A stretch of DNA of 64,000 nucleotides from Vicinamibacteria bacterium (GCA_025994075.1 JAMQGV010000021.1:62001-126000), one strand, 5' to 3'. Shown: positions 18,411 to 26,152, counted from the stretch's first letter. Notes: generated by a model not told the origin, from the sequence alone. Program-made: numbers and translations.

Positions 18411-19106
18411 CTACGCGAGATCCGCCAGCAGAAGCTCGACTCCCCGATCGACAGCGGGCTGATCGGAGACGTCGAGGCGACGCGCGCAGGACGCGGCGAA
18501 GCCGGGCAACTCCCTGAACTGGGTGATCGCGTGCTTCAGGTCGTCGCGGATGCCCTTTCCGTATGCGGCTTCGGTGCGCCGCCAGGCGCTCTCGGGCGTC
18601 GGCCCGCCTCGCGCCCGCAGCACGGCGAGGTCGATCAGGTCTCGGGCGCAGGTCTGACGGTCCGCCCATCGGTCCGAGTTGGCGAGCAGCTTCTCCGCGA
18701 AGCAGTCGGCACTCGCGAGACAGGGCACGGGGCTCCAGGACGGCTGTACTGCGGGTTCGAGTTCGATCCGGCCCTCGACCACGAACTCGACCTTGAGGTC
18801 GCCGTCGGCCGTCCGAACGGCGAACCGCACGCCGTACTGGTCCGCGCGCGCGACCGTCAGCGTGCCCGGCGCCTCGCGCGCGAAGAGGGCACGGCTCCCT
18901 CGCTCCCGCACGAGCGAGCGCAGCCGGGCGTATCCCTCGCGGTCGGCGCCGAGGAAGTCCACGTCGCGCGAGAGCCGGTACTCGCCGAACTCGAGGACGA
19001 TCCGGGTGCCACCCCCGAACGCGAAGCCGGTCGCTGCCAGCAGGTCCGCGTCGAGGGCGGCGAGGACTGCCCCGACGGCGGCGTGTTCAGGCCGCGTCCA
19101 GGTCAC
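18411..19106 (-). CDS. AbiEii/DUF1814-like nucleotidyltransferase (putative toxin)
   Basis: A 231-residue protein of the minimal nucleotidyltransferase type. It shows GGGTRIVLEF followed by RLSRDVDFL (about 31-52), the G-G-T/S...RxSxDxD pattern of AbiEii/AbiGii toxins, which transfer nucleotides to tRNA or other targets. Further on come KLLAN and the RDLIDL segment typical of DUF1814 proteins. The small gene upstream overlaps it by 20 bases, forming a bicistron like a toxin-antitoxin or abortive-infection pair. The pair is framed by repeat copies A and B. A tRNA-directed toxin role is an inference from the family; a housekeeping role cannot be excluded. Confidence 0.85.
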   Translation of the reverse strand: MTWTRPEHAAVGAVLAALDADLLAATGFAFGGGTRIVLEFGEYRLSRDVDFLGADREGYARLRSLVRERGSRALFAREAPGTLTVARADQYGVRFAVRTADGDLKVEFVVEGRIELEPAVQPSWSPVPCLASADCFAEKLLANSDRWADRQTCARDLIDLAVLRARGGPTPESAWRRTEAAYGKGIRDDLKHAITQFRELPGFAASCARRLDVSDQPAVDRGVELLLADLA

Positions 19107-19308
19107 GGATCACCGTCCCGTAGCAGGCGGCGAGTTCGCGCAGGTACTCGAGTTCCTCGGGCGACGGCTCCGCCAGGACTCCACGCCAGCGCCAGCCGGC
19201 CTCGTAGCGTCGGAGCGCCTCTTCGGGCTTCAACTCGGTCAGGTCACCGTGGTCGGACCACGACAGGGCGGCCAGGAAAGGAAGCCGGTCGGGGGGAGGT
19301 TGCTGCAC
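19087..19308 (-). CDS. Small acidic partner of the nucleotidyltransferase (putative antitoxin)
   Basis: A 73-residue, mostly helical protein (for example PSPEELEYLRELAACYGTVIRDLDAA) with a WRWRG centre. Its 3' end overlaps the start of the nucleotidyltransferase gene by 20 bases, so the two are translationally coupled. Size, order and coupling fit an antitoxin or an accessory subunit. It has no recognisable DNA-binding motif, so autoregulation is not evident. I do not recognise the family. Confidence 0.7.
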   Translation of the reverse strand: MQQPPPDRLPFLAALSWSDHGDLTELKPEEALRRYEAGWRWRGVLAEPSPEELEYLRELAACYGTVIRDLDAA

Positions 19309-19357
19309 GGCTCAATGGTACCCGCCGGCCCCACTCGGCTCACGGTTCGTCGAGCCC

Positions 19358-19460
19358 GATCCTTGAACCAGGTCCCGGTCCTGGTCCTCCGCTCCGAGCC
19401 GATTCCAACCGCGAGCCGGTTCAGGACCGGGACCCCGACCTCGACCGGGACCAGGGAGTC
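19358..19460. repeat. Dispersed hexamer-type repeat, copy B (two inverted arms)
   Basis: The left arm (CCAGGTCCCGGTCCTGGTCC near 19368) and the right arm (GGACCGGGACC and GACCGGGACCAGG, about 19424-19454) are inverted relatives of the units in copies A, C and D. It separates the toxin-like pair from the MarR-protoglobin pair. Confidence 0.65.
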
Positions 19461-19512
19461 GCAGTCGGGCGAGAGGCGCGCCTTGACAGCGGACCTACTT
19501 CGGGCTTATTGT

Positions 19513-19525
19513 TTAGGAGTCCTAA
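19513..19525. promoter_or_regulatory. Palindromic operator at the MarR-protoglobin promoter
   Basis: Perfect palindrome TTAGGA-G-TCCTAA, three bases before the MarR start codon, within an AT-rich stretch. Its position over the start region points to autorepression by the regulator it precedes. Confidence 0.65.
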
Positions 19526-19528
19526 CCA

Positions 19529-20200
19529 ATGAAGACTCCGACACCGCCATCACCCGCCACCCGCCAGGTCGTGACCGGCCTCGCTCGGGTCGGGCTGTTC
19601 CTGAAGACCCAGGCCCGTGAGGGCAGCCTGCCGCGGGGGCTGAGCCCCACCCAGGCCGAGATCCTGGGCCTGCTGGAGCGGCGCTTCCGCGGCGGCGCGC
19701 GGTTGGGCGAGGTCGCGGAGGCGCTGGGCACCACCGCGCCGACCGCGAGCGCCGCCGTCGAGGCGCTGGTGGCCAAGGGGCTGGTGCGCCGGGAACGCAG
19801 GGCGGAGGACGCCCGCGCCCTGCGCCTGAGCCTGACCCCGCGCGGGCGACGCGAGGCCGTGCGCACCGCCGAGTGGCCCGAGGCGCTGATGGCCGCCGTC
19901 GACGAACTGTCCGGCGTGGAGCGTGGCGTGCTGTTGCGCAGCCTGGTCAAGATGGTGCGCACGCTCCAGGTGCGCGGCGCGATGCCCGTCGCGCGGATGT
20001 GCGCCGGGTGCCGCTTCTTCCGGCCCCACGCCCATCCCGGGGCGGCTCGGCCGCACCACTGCGACTTCGTCGACGCCCCGTTCGCCGACGGCGACCTGCG
20101 GCTCGACTGCGAGGACCACGAGGCGGCGACGCCAGAGGCCGAACTGCTCGCGTGGTCGGCCTTCGTCGGCGCCGAACGCGGGAGCCCGGCCGCGCGCTAG
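19529..20200 (+). CDS. MarR-family regulator with C-terminal CxxC...HC...C cluster
   Basis: A 223-residue regulator. Residues 1-140 form a MarR winged helix (GEVAEALGTTAPTASAAVEAL, then the wing RRERRAEDAR). The last 70 residues carry MCAGCRFFRPHAH, HHCDF and LDCEDHE: four cysteines plus several histidines, a plausible Fe-S or metal/haem-sensing module rarely seen on MarR proteins. The start codon sits directly behind the palindrome at 19513. The next gene, 54 bases downstream, encodes an exported protoglobin, so the cluster may sense O2, NO or redox state; that is an inference from context. Confidence 0.85.
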   Translation: MKTPTPPSPATRQVVTGLARVGLFLKTQAREGSLPRGLSPTQAEILGLLERRFRGGARLGEVAEALGTTAPTASAAVEALVAKGLVRRERRAEDARALRLSLTPRGRREAVRTAEWPEALMAAVDELSGVERGVLLRSLVKMVRTLQVRGAMPVARMCAGCRFFRPHAHPGAARPHHCDFVDAPFADGDLRLDCEDHEAATPEAELLAWSAFVGAERGSPAAR

Positions 20201-20254
20201 TCGCGCCGCACGTCCCCTCTCGCCGTCCCCTCGAAGTCCCGCTGGAGGCTCGTC

Positions 20255-20917
20255 ATGTCACTCGCTCTCCGTTCGTCTGTGGTGCTCCTCGCCGGCGCGC
20301 TCGCCGCGCCGGTTCAGGCCCAGGAATCGCAGCCGTCGATTCCCGGCTACACCTTCGGCTCGCCCAGCCTGGGCCGCTCTCCCCTCGGCGTCGCCGAGCT
20401 CGAGCTGCTGCAGAAGACCGTCCTGCTCGGCCCCGAAGACGTCGCGGCGCTGCGGGCCTCGAAGGCCGTGCTCGCCGACCAGACCGACGCCATCCTCGAC
20501 GTGTGGTACGGCTTCGTCGCGTCGCAACCCCACCTCGTGCGCTACTTCTCGCGGCGCTCCGACGGCCAGCCCGACGCGGCCTATCTCGGCGCCGTGCGCA
20601 AGCGCTTCGCGCGGTGGATCCTCGACACCGCGGACGCCCGCTTCGACCAGACCTGGCTCGACTGGCAGCACGAGCTGGGCCGCCGCCATCATCGCGTCGC
20701 CAAGAACCACACCGATCGCGCGGACAGCGTGGAGATCGTCCACTTCCGTTACCTGCCGGCCCTGATCGTGCCTGTGACGACGACGCTCAAACCCTTCCTC
20801 GCGAAGAAGGGGGCTTCCGCCGAGGAGGTCGAGCGGATGCACGCGGCGTGGGTCAAGTCGGTGACGCTCCAGGTCATCTTGTGGAGCCACCCCTACGTGA
20901 GGGAGGGGGATTTCTAG
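20255..20917 (+). CDS. Exported protoglobin (haem protein)
   Basis: A 220-residue protein. After a signal peptide (about 1-22, ending VQAQ) the rest matches the protoglobin family of globin-coupled-sensor folds: LLGPEDVAALRAS, then W..ELGRRHHRVAKNHTD with the likely haem-ligand histidine, then HFRYLPALIVPVTTTLKPFLAKKG and WVKSVTLQVILWSHPYVREGDF. Protoglobins bind O2, CO and NO and are normally cytoplasmic; the export signal is the odd feature here. CTGGAGG six bases before the ATG supports the start. It lies directly behind the Cys-cluster MarR, and repeat copy C follows it. Confidence 0.87.
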   Translation: MSLALRSSVVLLAGALAAPVQAQESQPSIPGYTFGSPSLGRSPLGVAELELLQKTVLLGPEDVAALRASKAVLADQTDAILDVWYGFVASQPHLVRYFSRRSDGQPDAAYLGAVRKRFARWILDTADARFDQTWLDWQHELGRRHHRVAKNHTDRADSVEIVHFRYLPALIVPVTTTLKPFLAKKGASAEEVERMHAAWVKSVTLQVILWSHPYVREGDF

Positions 20918-20933
20918 GCCGCGGCAGGCGGGG

Positions 20934-21021
20934 CCAGATCCCCGCCCGGTCCGGGTCCTCGTCCCTGGTCCTGGAGCAGGAGGAGGATCGGGGCCGGGAT
21001 CACGATCAGGACCGGGGGACG
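20934..21021. repeat. Dispersed hexamer-type repeat, copy C (two inverted arms)
   Basis: The left arm has GGTCCGGGTCC and CCTGGTCC, the right arm AGGAGGAGGATCGG and GGGATCACGATCAGGACC. It shares the exact 17-mer GGATCACGATCAGGACC (20997-21013) with copy A. It opens the 291-base non-coding stretch between the protoglobin and four-helix-bundle genes. Confidence 0.7.
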
Positions 21022-21044
21022 GACGGCGGCGGTTTCGGTGCGGA

Positions 21045-21097
21045 GCACGGAGCGCGCCGAAGCCGCGGAGGTTCGGCGGCTTCGTCACGCTCCGTGC
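21045..21097. repeat. Imperfect inverted repeat (hairpin 1) upstream of the four-helix-bundle gene
   Basis: An outer 10-bp stem, GCACGGAGCG (21045-21054) with CGCTCCGTGC (21088-21097), and an inner 9-bp stem, CGAAGCCGC (21058-21066) with GCGGCTTCG (21076-21084), around a short loop. Confidence 0.65.
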
Positions 21098-21125
21098 CGG
21101 GTCCCCGGTCGCGGACCGCCGCGAA

Positions 21126-21207
21126 GCGTTTCCTCCTTCGCGGTGGGCCCTTCGCCCGCTCGCTGTCGCGAGAGCGGGGCGAAGGGCCCCGCCGAAGGAG
21201 GAAACGC
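21126..21207. repeat. Long inverted repeat (hairpin 2) covering the Shine-Dalgarno of the four-helix-bundle gene
   Basis: The outer stem is a perfect 15 bp, GCGTTTCCTCCTTCG (21126-21140) with CGAAGGAGGAAACGC (21193-21207). Inner arms built on GGGCCCTTCGCCC continue the pairing with one or two mismatches to about 30 bp. The right arm contains the AAGGAGG ribosome-binding site of the next gene, so folding of the mRNA would hide it. Confidence 0.7.
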
Positions 21208-21208
21208 G

Positions 21209-21586
21209 ATGGCGACGGCGGCACACGACGACAGCCGGACCCGGACGGGGCGAGTGATCGGCCCGGAGCAGTTGCTGGCGTACACGGTGGGGCGGGAGTT
21301 CCGGCGGGTGGCGATGACGCTGGAGGTCCGGGGCGGTGGACTGCGCGACCAGCTCGACCGGGCTTCGGCGTCGATCCTGCTCAATTGTGCCGAGGCGGTG
21401 GGCCGCAGCGGGCGGCGCGACCAAGCGCGGCTGTTCTCGATCGCACGGGGCAGCGCGTACGAGTGCCAGGCGATCCTGGACATCCTGGAGGACCTGCGCT
21501 CGAACCTGGAGAAGCTGGTAGCAGCGCGGCAGCTCCTGACCCGATGCGTGGCATTGCTGACGGGCTTGGTGCGGCGCAACACTTGA
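21209..21586 (+). CDS. Four-helix-bundle protein (S23/23S-rRNA-intervening-sequence protein type)
   Basis: A 125-residue all-helical protein. The segments LLAYTVGREFRRVAMTLE, LRDQLDRASASILLNCAEAVGR, DQARLFSIARGSAYECQAILD and LRSNLEKLVAARQLLTRCVALL match the four helices of the S23/IVP family, including the typical xxxNxxEGxGR-like turn (here NCAEAVGR) and ARGSAxE. Members are encoded in 23S rRNA insertions or as free-standing genes, and are distant relatives of the Avd protein of diversity-generating retroelements; no reverse transcriptase or rRNA is nearby. AAGGAGG lies in the arm of hairpin 2 just before the ATG, suggesting translational control by structure. Confidence 0.82.
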   Translation: MATAAHDDSRTRTGRVIGPEQLLAYTVGREFRRVAMTLEVRGGGLRDQLDRASASILLNCAEAVGRSGRRDQARLFSIARGSAYECQAILDILEDLRSNLEKLVAARQLLTRCVALLTGLVRRNT

Positions 21587-21595
21587 GGCGAGGCT

Positions 21596-21625
21596 GAGGC
21601 CGCCCGGTTGCGCCCGGGCGGCCTC
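21596..21625. terminator. Hairpin terminator after the four-helix-bundle gene
   Basis: A perfect 12-bp stem (21596-21607 with 21614-21625) and a six-base loop, between the convergent stop codons at 21586 and 21627. It probably acts in both directions. Confidence 0.7.
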
Positions 21626-21626
21626 G

Positions 21627-21878
21627 TCAGTCGGCCAGCTCGACCTGCTCCAGGTGCACGCCCAGACCGCAGGCGCACCAGTGTTCGCCCTCCTCCGGAG
21701 CGTCGAACGCATGCGCCGCCTCCCCGCGCGGCCCTTCGTGCGACGCCCTCCACTCCCGCACGGCGGCCTCGGCGCCAGCCTCGGTGCGATGGGCGGACAG
21801 CGTCGTGTGGTTCTCGCACTCCCCGTAGTACCCGGTCTCCGGTTCCTCGACGACGAGATGGACGACGGTCACGGGCAT
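21627..21878 (-). CDS. Small hypothetical protein downstream of the PLD-SF2 helicase
   Basis: An 83-residue acidic protein (MPVTVVHLVVEEPETGYYG...), with cysteines in YGECENH and HWCACGLG that could bind a metal ion. The ATG at 21878 is 13 bases beyond the helicase stop on the same strand, and GAGGAG precedes it, so it is translated from the helicase mRNA. I do not recognise the family. Tight linkage suggests it works with the helicase, perhaps as a regulator; this is inference only. Confidence 0.68.
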   Translation of the reverse strand: MPVTVVHLVVEEPETGYYGECENHTTLSAHRTEAGAEAAVREWRASHEGPRGEAAHAFDAPEEGEHWCACGLGVHLEQVELAD

Positions 21879-21891
21879 GGTTCCGCACTCC

Positions 21892-24800
21892 TCACGCGGC
21901 GAGCAGCGCCGCGAACTTCTCGAACAGGGCTGCGGGGAGGGAATGCTCCAGTCGCCAAGTGATCCCCATGGGGCGCTCCCCCACGTGTTTCTCGTAATGG
22001 ACGGGACCCAGCGCCACGAATGCATCGTCCGGGCTCTCTCGGACGAAGAGGAAGAAGAGCCACCCGTTTCGCGCCTGCTCGATGTAGCGACGCCCGGCCT
22101 GGGAGTCTTCCGATGCCGAGTTCTGGCTCTCCCAGTGGAATCGCTCGCGACTGATCGCGTAGTCGCGGTAGCTCGTGGTCGGGGAGAAGCTGCCACGCGA
22201 CTTATCGAGGGTCACGAAGAGGATCTCCGCTTTGACGTCCGTGAGGCGCAGCACACCTTCCCGGTGGCTCGGTCGACGTGCGGGTGTTGCGTGGCCGACC
22301 GCCGTCTGGATCTCGCGGCGCTCGTAGCGGCGGTGGAGGCGCAAGGGCCAGCTGGGAGAGATCCAGGGGCTTTCGAGCGCGTGCACGCGGGGACGCAGGG
22401 CTTCCGCGAGCTCGGCCAACTCCCCCCGGAGCTCTGGGGACAGCCGCCGCAGCCAGTCGCTGGGCCCGAAGGCGTCCGTCGCCTCATGGAAGAGCTGGTA
22501 GCCCACCATCAGCCGTTCGAGGGGTGGGGCCGCTTCAAGGTCTTCGATGACTTGCAGGCGTCCCGGGTCGTCGATGTGCAGCAACGCACGGAGCCTGCGA
22601 TTGACGCCTCCGTCGTCGCCCGGCGGGAGCTGGCCCGCGAGCCTGCGCAATGCGGTCATTCCCCCGGCCTGGTAGATCTGCTCGAGGGACCTTCCCGTGT
22701 GGTCGAGGAACGCGGCCAGGCGCAGCGGGCCGGCGCGTCGCAGCTCCTCGGCCAGGCGATGAGTTCCACCCCCGAGGCTCGCGCGGAGCGAGGAGAGGAT
22801 TCGGTCGCGCGCCTGGCGTTCGAGCTGAATCGCACAGCCCGACGGCAGCGTGGGGAACTCCGTCTCGACCGCGTTCACGAGTCGACCTCGGGGAATGCCC
22901 GTGAGCGCGGACAGGACGTCGTCGAAGCGGAACTCTCGGCGGTGCTGACCGACGAAGTCCAGCACCAGGCAACTCGCCTTGTCCGGGCCGTCGTGTCGCA
23001 GGCCGCGGCCCAACTGCTGGAGGAACACGGTGGCGCTCGACGTGGGCCGCAGGAACAGCAGCGTGTCGACGAACGGCAGGTCGATGCCCTCGTTGAAGAG
23101 GTCGCAGGTGAACAAGACGTTGACGTCGCGTTCACGGAGGCGATCGGTCGACGCCCTGCGCTCATCGCTCGGAGTTCCCCCGTGCACGACGGCGGCGGGG
23201 ATGCCGTAGCGGTTGAAGCGCTCACACATGAACTCGGCGTGCCGGACGCTCACGCAGAAAGCGAGGGCGCGCGCGTCCCGCCAGGCGCCGCGGTGGCGCC
23301 TGAACTGCTCGGCGACCAGTTCGGCGCGCCGATGGTTGCCGGTGAGCACGCCCTCGAGCTGCGTCGAGTCGTACCCGCCGCGCCGCCACTCGACTGCGGA
23401 GAAATCCGTCTCGTCGGCAACGCCGTAGTACTCGAACGGCACGACGAGCTGCTTCTCGAGCGCATGCCAGAGCCGCATCTCGGCCGCGATCGCTCCGTCG
23501 AAGTCGGGGAGCAGGGACTGGGCGTCGGTTCGCTCGGGCGTGGCCGTGAGCCCGAGCAGGATCGACGGCCTCAGCTTGCCGAGAACGTGCTGGTACCCCT
23601 CGGCGGGCGCGTGGTGCGCCTCGTCGAGGACGACGTACTTCCAGTGGTCGGCGCCGTGGCGAGTGACCAGAGCGCTGTTGCGGAAGCTCTGGATCGACGC
23701 GAACAGATGGTTGGGACTGCTCGGCACCTCGCCGCCCACGAGGAGTTCGCCGAAGCTGCCGTCGCGGAGGATGTGCCGGAAGGCCGTCCGGGCCTGCCGC
23801 AGGAGTTCCTCGCGGTGGGCCAGGAAGAGGAGGGTCGGCCGGCCGGGCTGGCGGGCGTAGTCGAAGCCGGCCAGCATCGTCTTGCCTGTCCCCGTGGCGG
23901 CCACGACGAGGTTCCGGGTTCGGCCCCGGCCCAGGCGCTCCTCGGCAAGCTGCTCGAGGATTTCCTCCTGAAACGGATAGGGCCGCAGGTCGAAGAGAAG
24001 CTCCGGCTCGTCCGGCCGAGGCGCGTCGCCCCGCGCTGCCCTGAGGGCGAGTTCGAGGCGCTGCATCTGCTCCTGGTTCTCGGGCTCGACGCGTTCGAAC
24101 TCGGCATCGTTCCACAGGCTGTCGAAGGAGCCCCGAAACATCTCGACGACGTGGCGGAGGTCGGCTTCACTCGCCTTCATCGTCCACTCGAGCCCGCCTG
24201 CGAGCGCGGAGCGGGACAGATTCGCGCTGCCGACCCACACCGAGCTGAAGCCGGTGTCACGATGGAACAACCACGCCTTGGCGTGGACGCGGCTGCGACG
24301 GCCGTCGAACGAGACGTGAACCTCGGCCCCGGGCAGCCGCGCGATCTCCCGGATCGCGGTGGCGTCGGTGGCGCCCATGTAGGTGGTCGTCAGGAGGCGC
24401 AGGCCGCGCCCCTTCTCCGAGTGCTCCAGCAACGTTCGCCGAAGGCGGCGGAAACCGCTCCAGGTGACGAAGCTGACGAGCGCATCGACGCGGTCGGCGG
24501 AGGCCACCTCCGCGGCGAGTTCGTGCCCCAGGTCCGGTTTGCCCGGCCGGATCAACAGCGTCGACGTGCCCAGTGGCGTCAGCGGACGCGGCGGCGGCGC
24601 GGGTTCGCTGTGCAGGGCGAGCAGCACGCGCGCGGGCGAGACGAGGCGCTCCGTGCCTTCGCCGTCGAGGCGCTGCTTCAGCCACGCGAGCGTCTCGTTG
24701 ACGAGTTGTGCCTGCTTCTCGGCGCGGCCGTCTGCGGGCAGGTCGGCCAGGAGCCGCCGGGCTTCTTCGGCTAGAAAGCGAGCGAGCCGCTCCGGAGCGT

Positions 24801-24903
24801 CGACGTCCTCGAGCGCGCGCGACTGCGCACGAATGTCGTCGCGCCCGGCGATCCACTCCTGCAGGCGCGCCGTCAGGAGCGAGTCGTAGAGGCCCTTGTG
24901 CAT
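21892..24903 (-). CDS. SF2 helicase with N-terminal PLD-like nuclease domain (DUF3427-type architecture)
   Basis: A 1,003-residue protein. Residues 1-110 are helical. A phospholipase-D-like domain follows (about 120-270) with HxK (VHAKAWLF, about 206) and GSANLS (about 223), one HKD half-site. The SF2 helicase core has Walker A ATGTGKT (about 338), DEAH (about 426), TATPERTD, a C-terminal RecA domain with FNEGIDLP, and motif VI QQLGRGLR (about 632). The last 200 residues, with SPTTSYRDYAISRERFHWESQ, look like a DUF3427-type domain. Proteins of this layout occur in accessory and defence regions and are thought to act on DNA. Base composition is visibly less GC-rich than the flanks, suggesting transfer. 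Anti-phage function is a hypothesis. Confidence 0.87.
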   Translation of the reverse strand: MHKGLYDSLLTARLQEWIAGRDDIRAQSRALEDVDAPERLARFLAEEARRLLADLPADGRAEKQAQLVNETLAWLKQRLDGEGTERLVSPARVLLALHSEPAPPPRPLTPLGTSTLLIRPGKPDLGHELAAEVASADRVDALVSFVTWSGFRRLRRTLLEHSEKGRGLRLLTTTYMGATDATAIREIARLPGAEVHVSFDGRRSRVHAKAWLFHRDTGFSSVWVGSANLSRSALAGGLEWTMKASEADLRHVVEMFRGSFDSLWNDAEFERVEPENQEQMQRLELALRAARGDAPRPDEPELLFDLRPYPFQEEILEQLAEERLGRGRTRNLVVAATGTGKTMLAGFDYARQPGRPTLLFLAHREELLRQARTAFRHILRDGSFGELLVGGEVPSSPNHLFASIQSFRNSALVTRHGADHWKYVVLDEAHHAPAEGYQHVLGKLRPSILLGLTATPERTDAQSLLPDFDGAIAAEMRLWHALEKQLVVPFEYYGVADETDFSAVEWRRGGYDSTQLEGVLTGNHRRAELVAEQFRRHRGAWRDARALAFCVSVRHAEFMCERFNRYGIPAAVVHGGTPSDERRASTDRLRERDVNVLFTCDLFNEGIDLPFVDTLLFLRPTSSATVFLQQLGRGLRHDGPDKASCLVLDFVGQHRREFRFDDVLSALTGIPRGRLVNAVETEFPTLPSGCAIQLERQARDRILSSLRASLGGGTHRLAEELRRAGPLRLAAFLDHTGRSLEQIYQAGGMTALRRLAGQLPPGDDGGVNRRLRALLHIDDPGRLQVIEDLEAAPPLERLMVGYQLFHEATDAFGPSDWLRRLSPELRGELAELAEALRPRVHALESPWISPSWPLRLHRRYERREIQTAVGHATPARRPSHREGVLRLTDVKAEILFVTLDKSRGSFSPTTSYRDYAISRERFHWESQNSASEDSQAGRRYIEQARNGWLFFLFVRESPDDAFVALGPVHYEKHVGERPMGITWRLEHSLPAALFEKFAALLAA

Positions 24904-24948
24904 GGATGGTTGCCCAAGCCTACGACAACCGGGGCCAGCCCGAGGCCC

Positions 24949-26121
24949 CTACAACCGCTCCGCGAGCCAGGTTGGGAACTGAGACCACGGGATGGCTCTG
25001 TGGCCGCCTGGGAGGGTGCGTTCCTGGTCCGTGCGGCAGACGAGGAGGCCGGGGCGGATCGCGTCCGCGCCGGCCAGGGCGCAGAAGCGGTCGAGGGGGT
25101 CGGCGTGGCCCGCGGAGGGGGTGGCCGTGAGCTTGATCTCGATCGGCTGGAGCTTGCCGCCGATCAGGATCAGCAGGTCGACTTCCAGACCGTCGTGGGA
25201 CCGCCAGAACCACAGGTCCGGCTTGCGGCCCGCGGCCATGAAGGCCTTGGCCGCTTCGCTCACCACCCAGCCCTCGAGCAGGGCGCCGCCCATGGGGCCG
25301 GCGAGGGCCGCGGCCGCGTCGGGCTGGCGCGTGAGGTAGGTGACGAGGGCCGAGTCGAAGAAGTAGAGCTTCGGGGTCTTCGAGACGCGCTTGCCGTAGT
25401 TGCGGTGCCAGGGGGGCAGGAGGTGGGCGACGTAGGAGGCCTCGAGCACGCTCGTCCACGCCTTGATCGTGGGCAGGGTGAGGCCGAGGTCGCGGGCGAA
25501 GTCGGCGGCGTTGAGGACCTGGCCATGGCGGGCTGCGGCCAGCGCGACGAACTGGCTGAAGGCGCGGAGGTCGGTGACGTTGCGGATCTGGCGGACGTCG
25601 CGTTCGACGTAGGTGGCGACGTAGCTGCGCAGCCAGAGTTCGCGGCGGTCGGGGTGCAGGGCGGGGATCGGGTAGCCGCCGTTCCAGATCGCCTGCTCGA
25701 ACGAGTCGCGGGGGAGTTCGGCGGCCGAGAAGGGTGGGAGTTCGAGCAGCGCGACGCGGCCGGCGAGCGACTCGCTCACGTCGCGCATCAGGCCGAACTG
25801 CTGCGAGCCGGTCAGCACCCATCGGCCGAGGCGGTCGGGCTCCGCATCGATCCGCATCTTGAGATGCGGGAGGAGCGAGGGGACGTACTGGATCTCGTCG
25901 AGGACCGCGGGGTGGTCGGTGAAGCGGTGAAGGAAGGCGGCCGGGTCCGTAGTGGCGAGGTCGCGTTCGAGGGGGTCGTCGAACGTGACGTAACGGGCGT
26001 CGGGGAGCTCGTGCTTGAGTAGCGTCGTCTTGCCCGACTGGCGAGGGCCTGTCAGGAGAACGGCCGGGAAAGAGGCCAAGGCTGAGCGGAGGGCTGGACC
26101 CAGCTTGCGGGAGCGGTACAT
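24949..26121 (-). CDS. AAA_14/DUF4143 ATPase
   Basis: A 390-residue ATPase of the AAA_14-DUF4143 family: Walker A LTGPRQSGKTT (about 23-33), Walker B with VLDEIQYVP (about 73), sensor LTGSQQF (about 103), then the DUF4143 region (LRSYVATYVERDVRQ, then a winged-helix-like stretch and DSALVTYL, GxLLEGWVVSE, WRSHDGLEVDLLI with nuclease-like residues, IEIKLT). Family members are common and poorly understood; some are proposed to be mobile or defence ATPases. It lies 45 bases from the helicase start on the same strand. A perfect AT-rich palindrome sits five bases upstream of its ATG. Confidence 0.9.
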   Translation of the reverse strand: MYRSRKLGPALRSALASFPAVLLTGPRQSGKTTLLKHELPDARYVTFDDPLERDLATTDPAAFLHRFTDHPAVLDEIQYVPSLLPHLKMRIDAEPDRLGRWVLTGSQQFGLMRDVSESLAGRVALLELPPFSAAELPRDSFEQAIWNGGYPIPALHPDRRELWLRSYVATYVERDVRQIRNVTDLRAFSQFVALAAARHGQVLNAADFARDLGLTLPTIKAWTSVLEASYVAHLLPPWHRNYGKRVSKTPKLYFFDSALVTYLTRQPDAAAALAGPMGGALLEGWVVSEAAKAFMAAGRKPDLWFWRSHDGLEVDLLILIGGKLQPIEIKLTATPSAGHADPLDRFCALAGADAIRPGLLVCRTDQERTLPGGHRAIPWSQFPTWLAERL

Positions 26122-26125
26122 GATG

Positions 26126-26152
26126 CAAAACTAAAATCGAATTTTAGTTTTG
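26126..26152. promoter_or_regulatory. Perfect AT-rich inverted repeat at the DUF4143 ATPase start
   Basis: CAAAACTAAAAT (26126-26137), CGA, then ATTTTAGTTTTG (26141-26152): a perfect 12-bp dyad in otherwise GC-rich DNA. It begins five bases before the ATPase start codon and covers the expected promoter and ribosome-binding region, so it is a likely operator. The binding protein is unknown. Confidence 0.7.

Noticed and set aside
21006..21224. Small minus-strand open frame in the repeat/hairpin stretch
   Set aside because: It is produced by the inverted repeats themselves, has no ribosome-binding site and encodes a low-complexity Arg/Pro/Ser sequence.
21209..21586. Diversity-generating retroelement (Avd-like protein)
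   Set aside because: The four-helix fold is related, but no reverse transcriptase, template repeat or variable repeat is present nearby.
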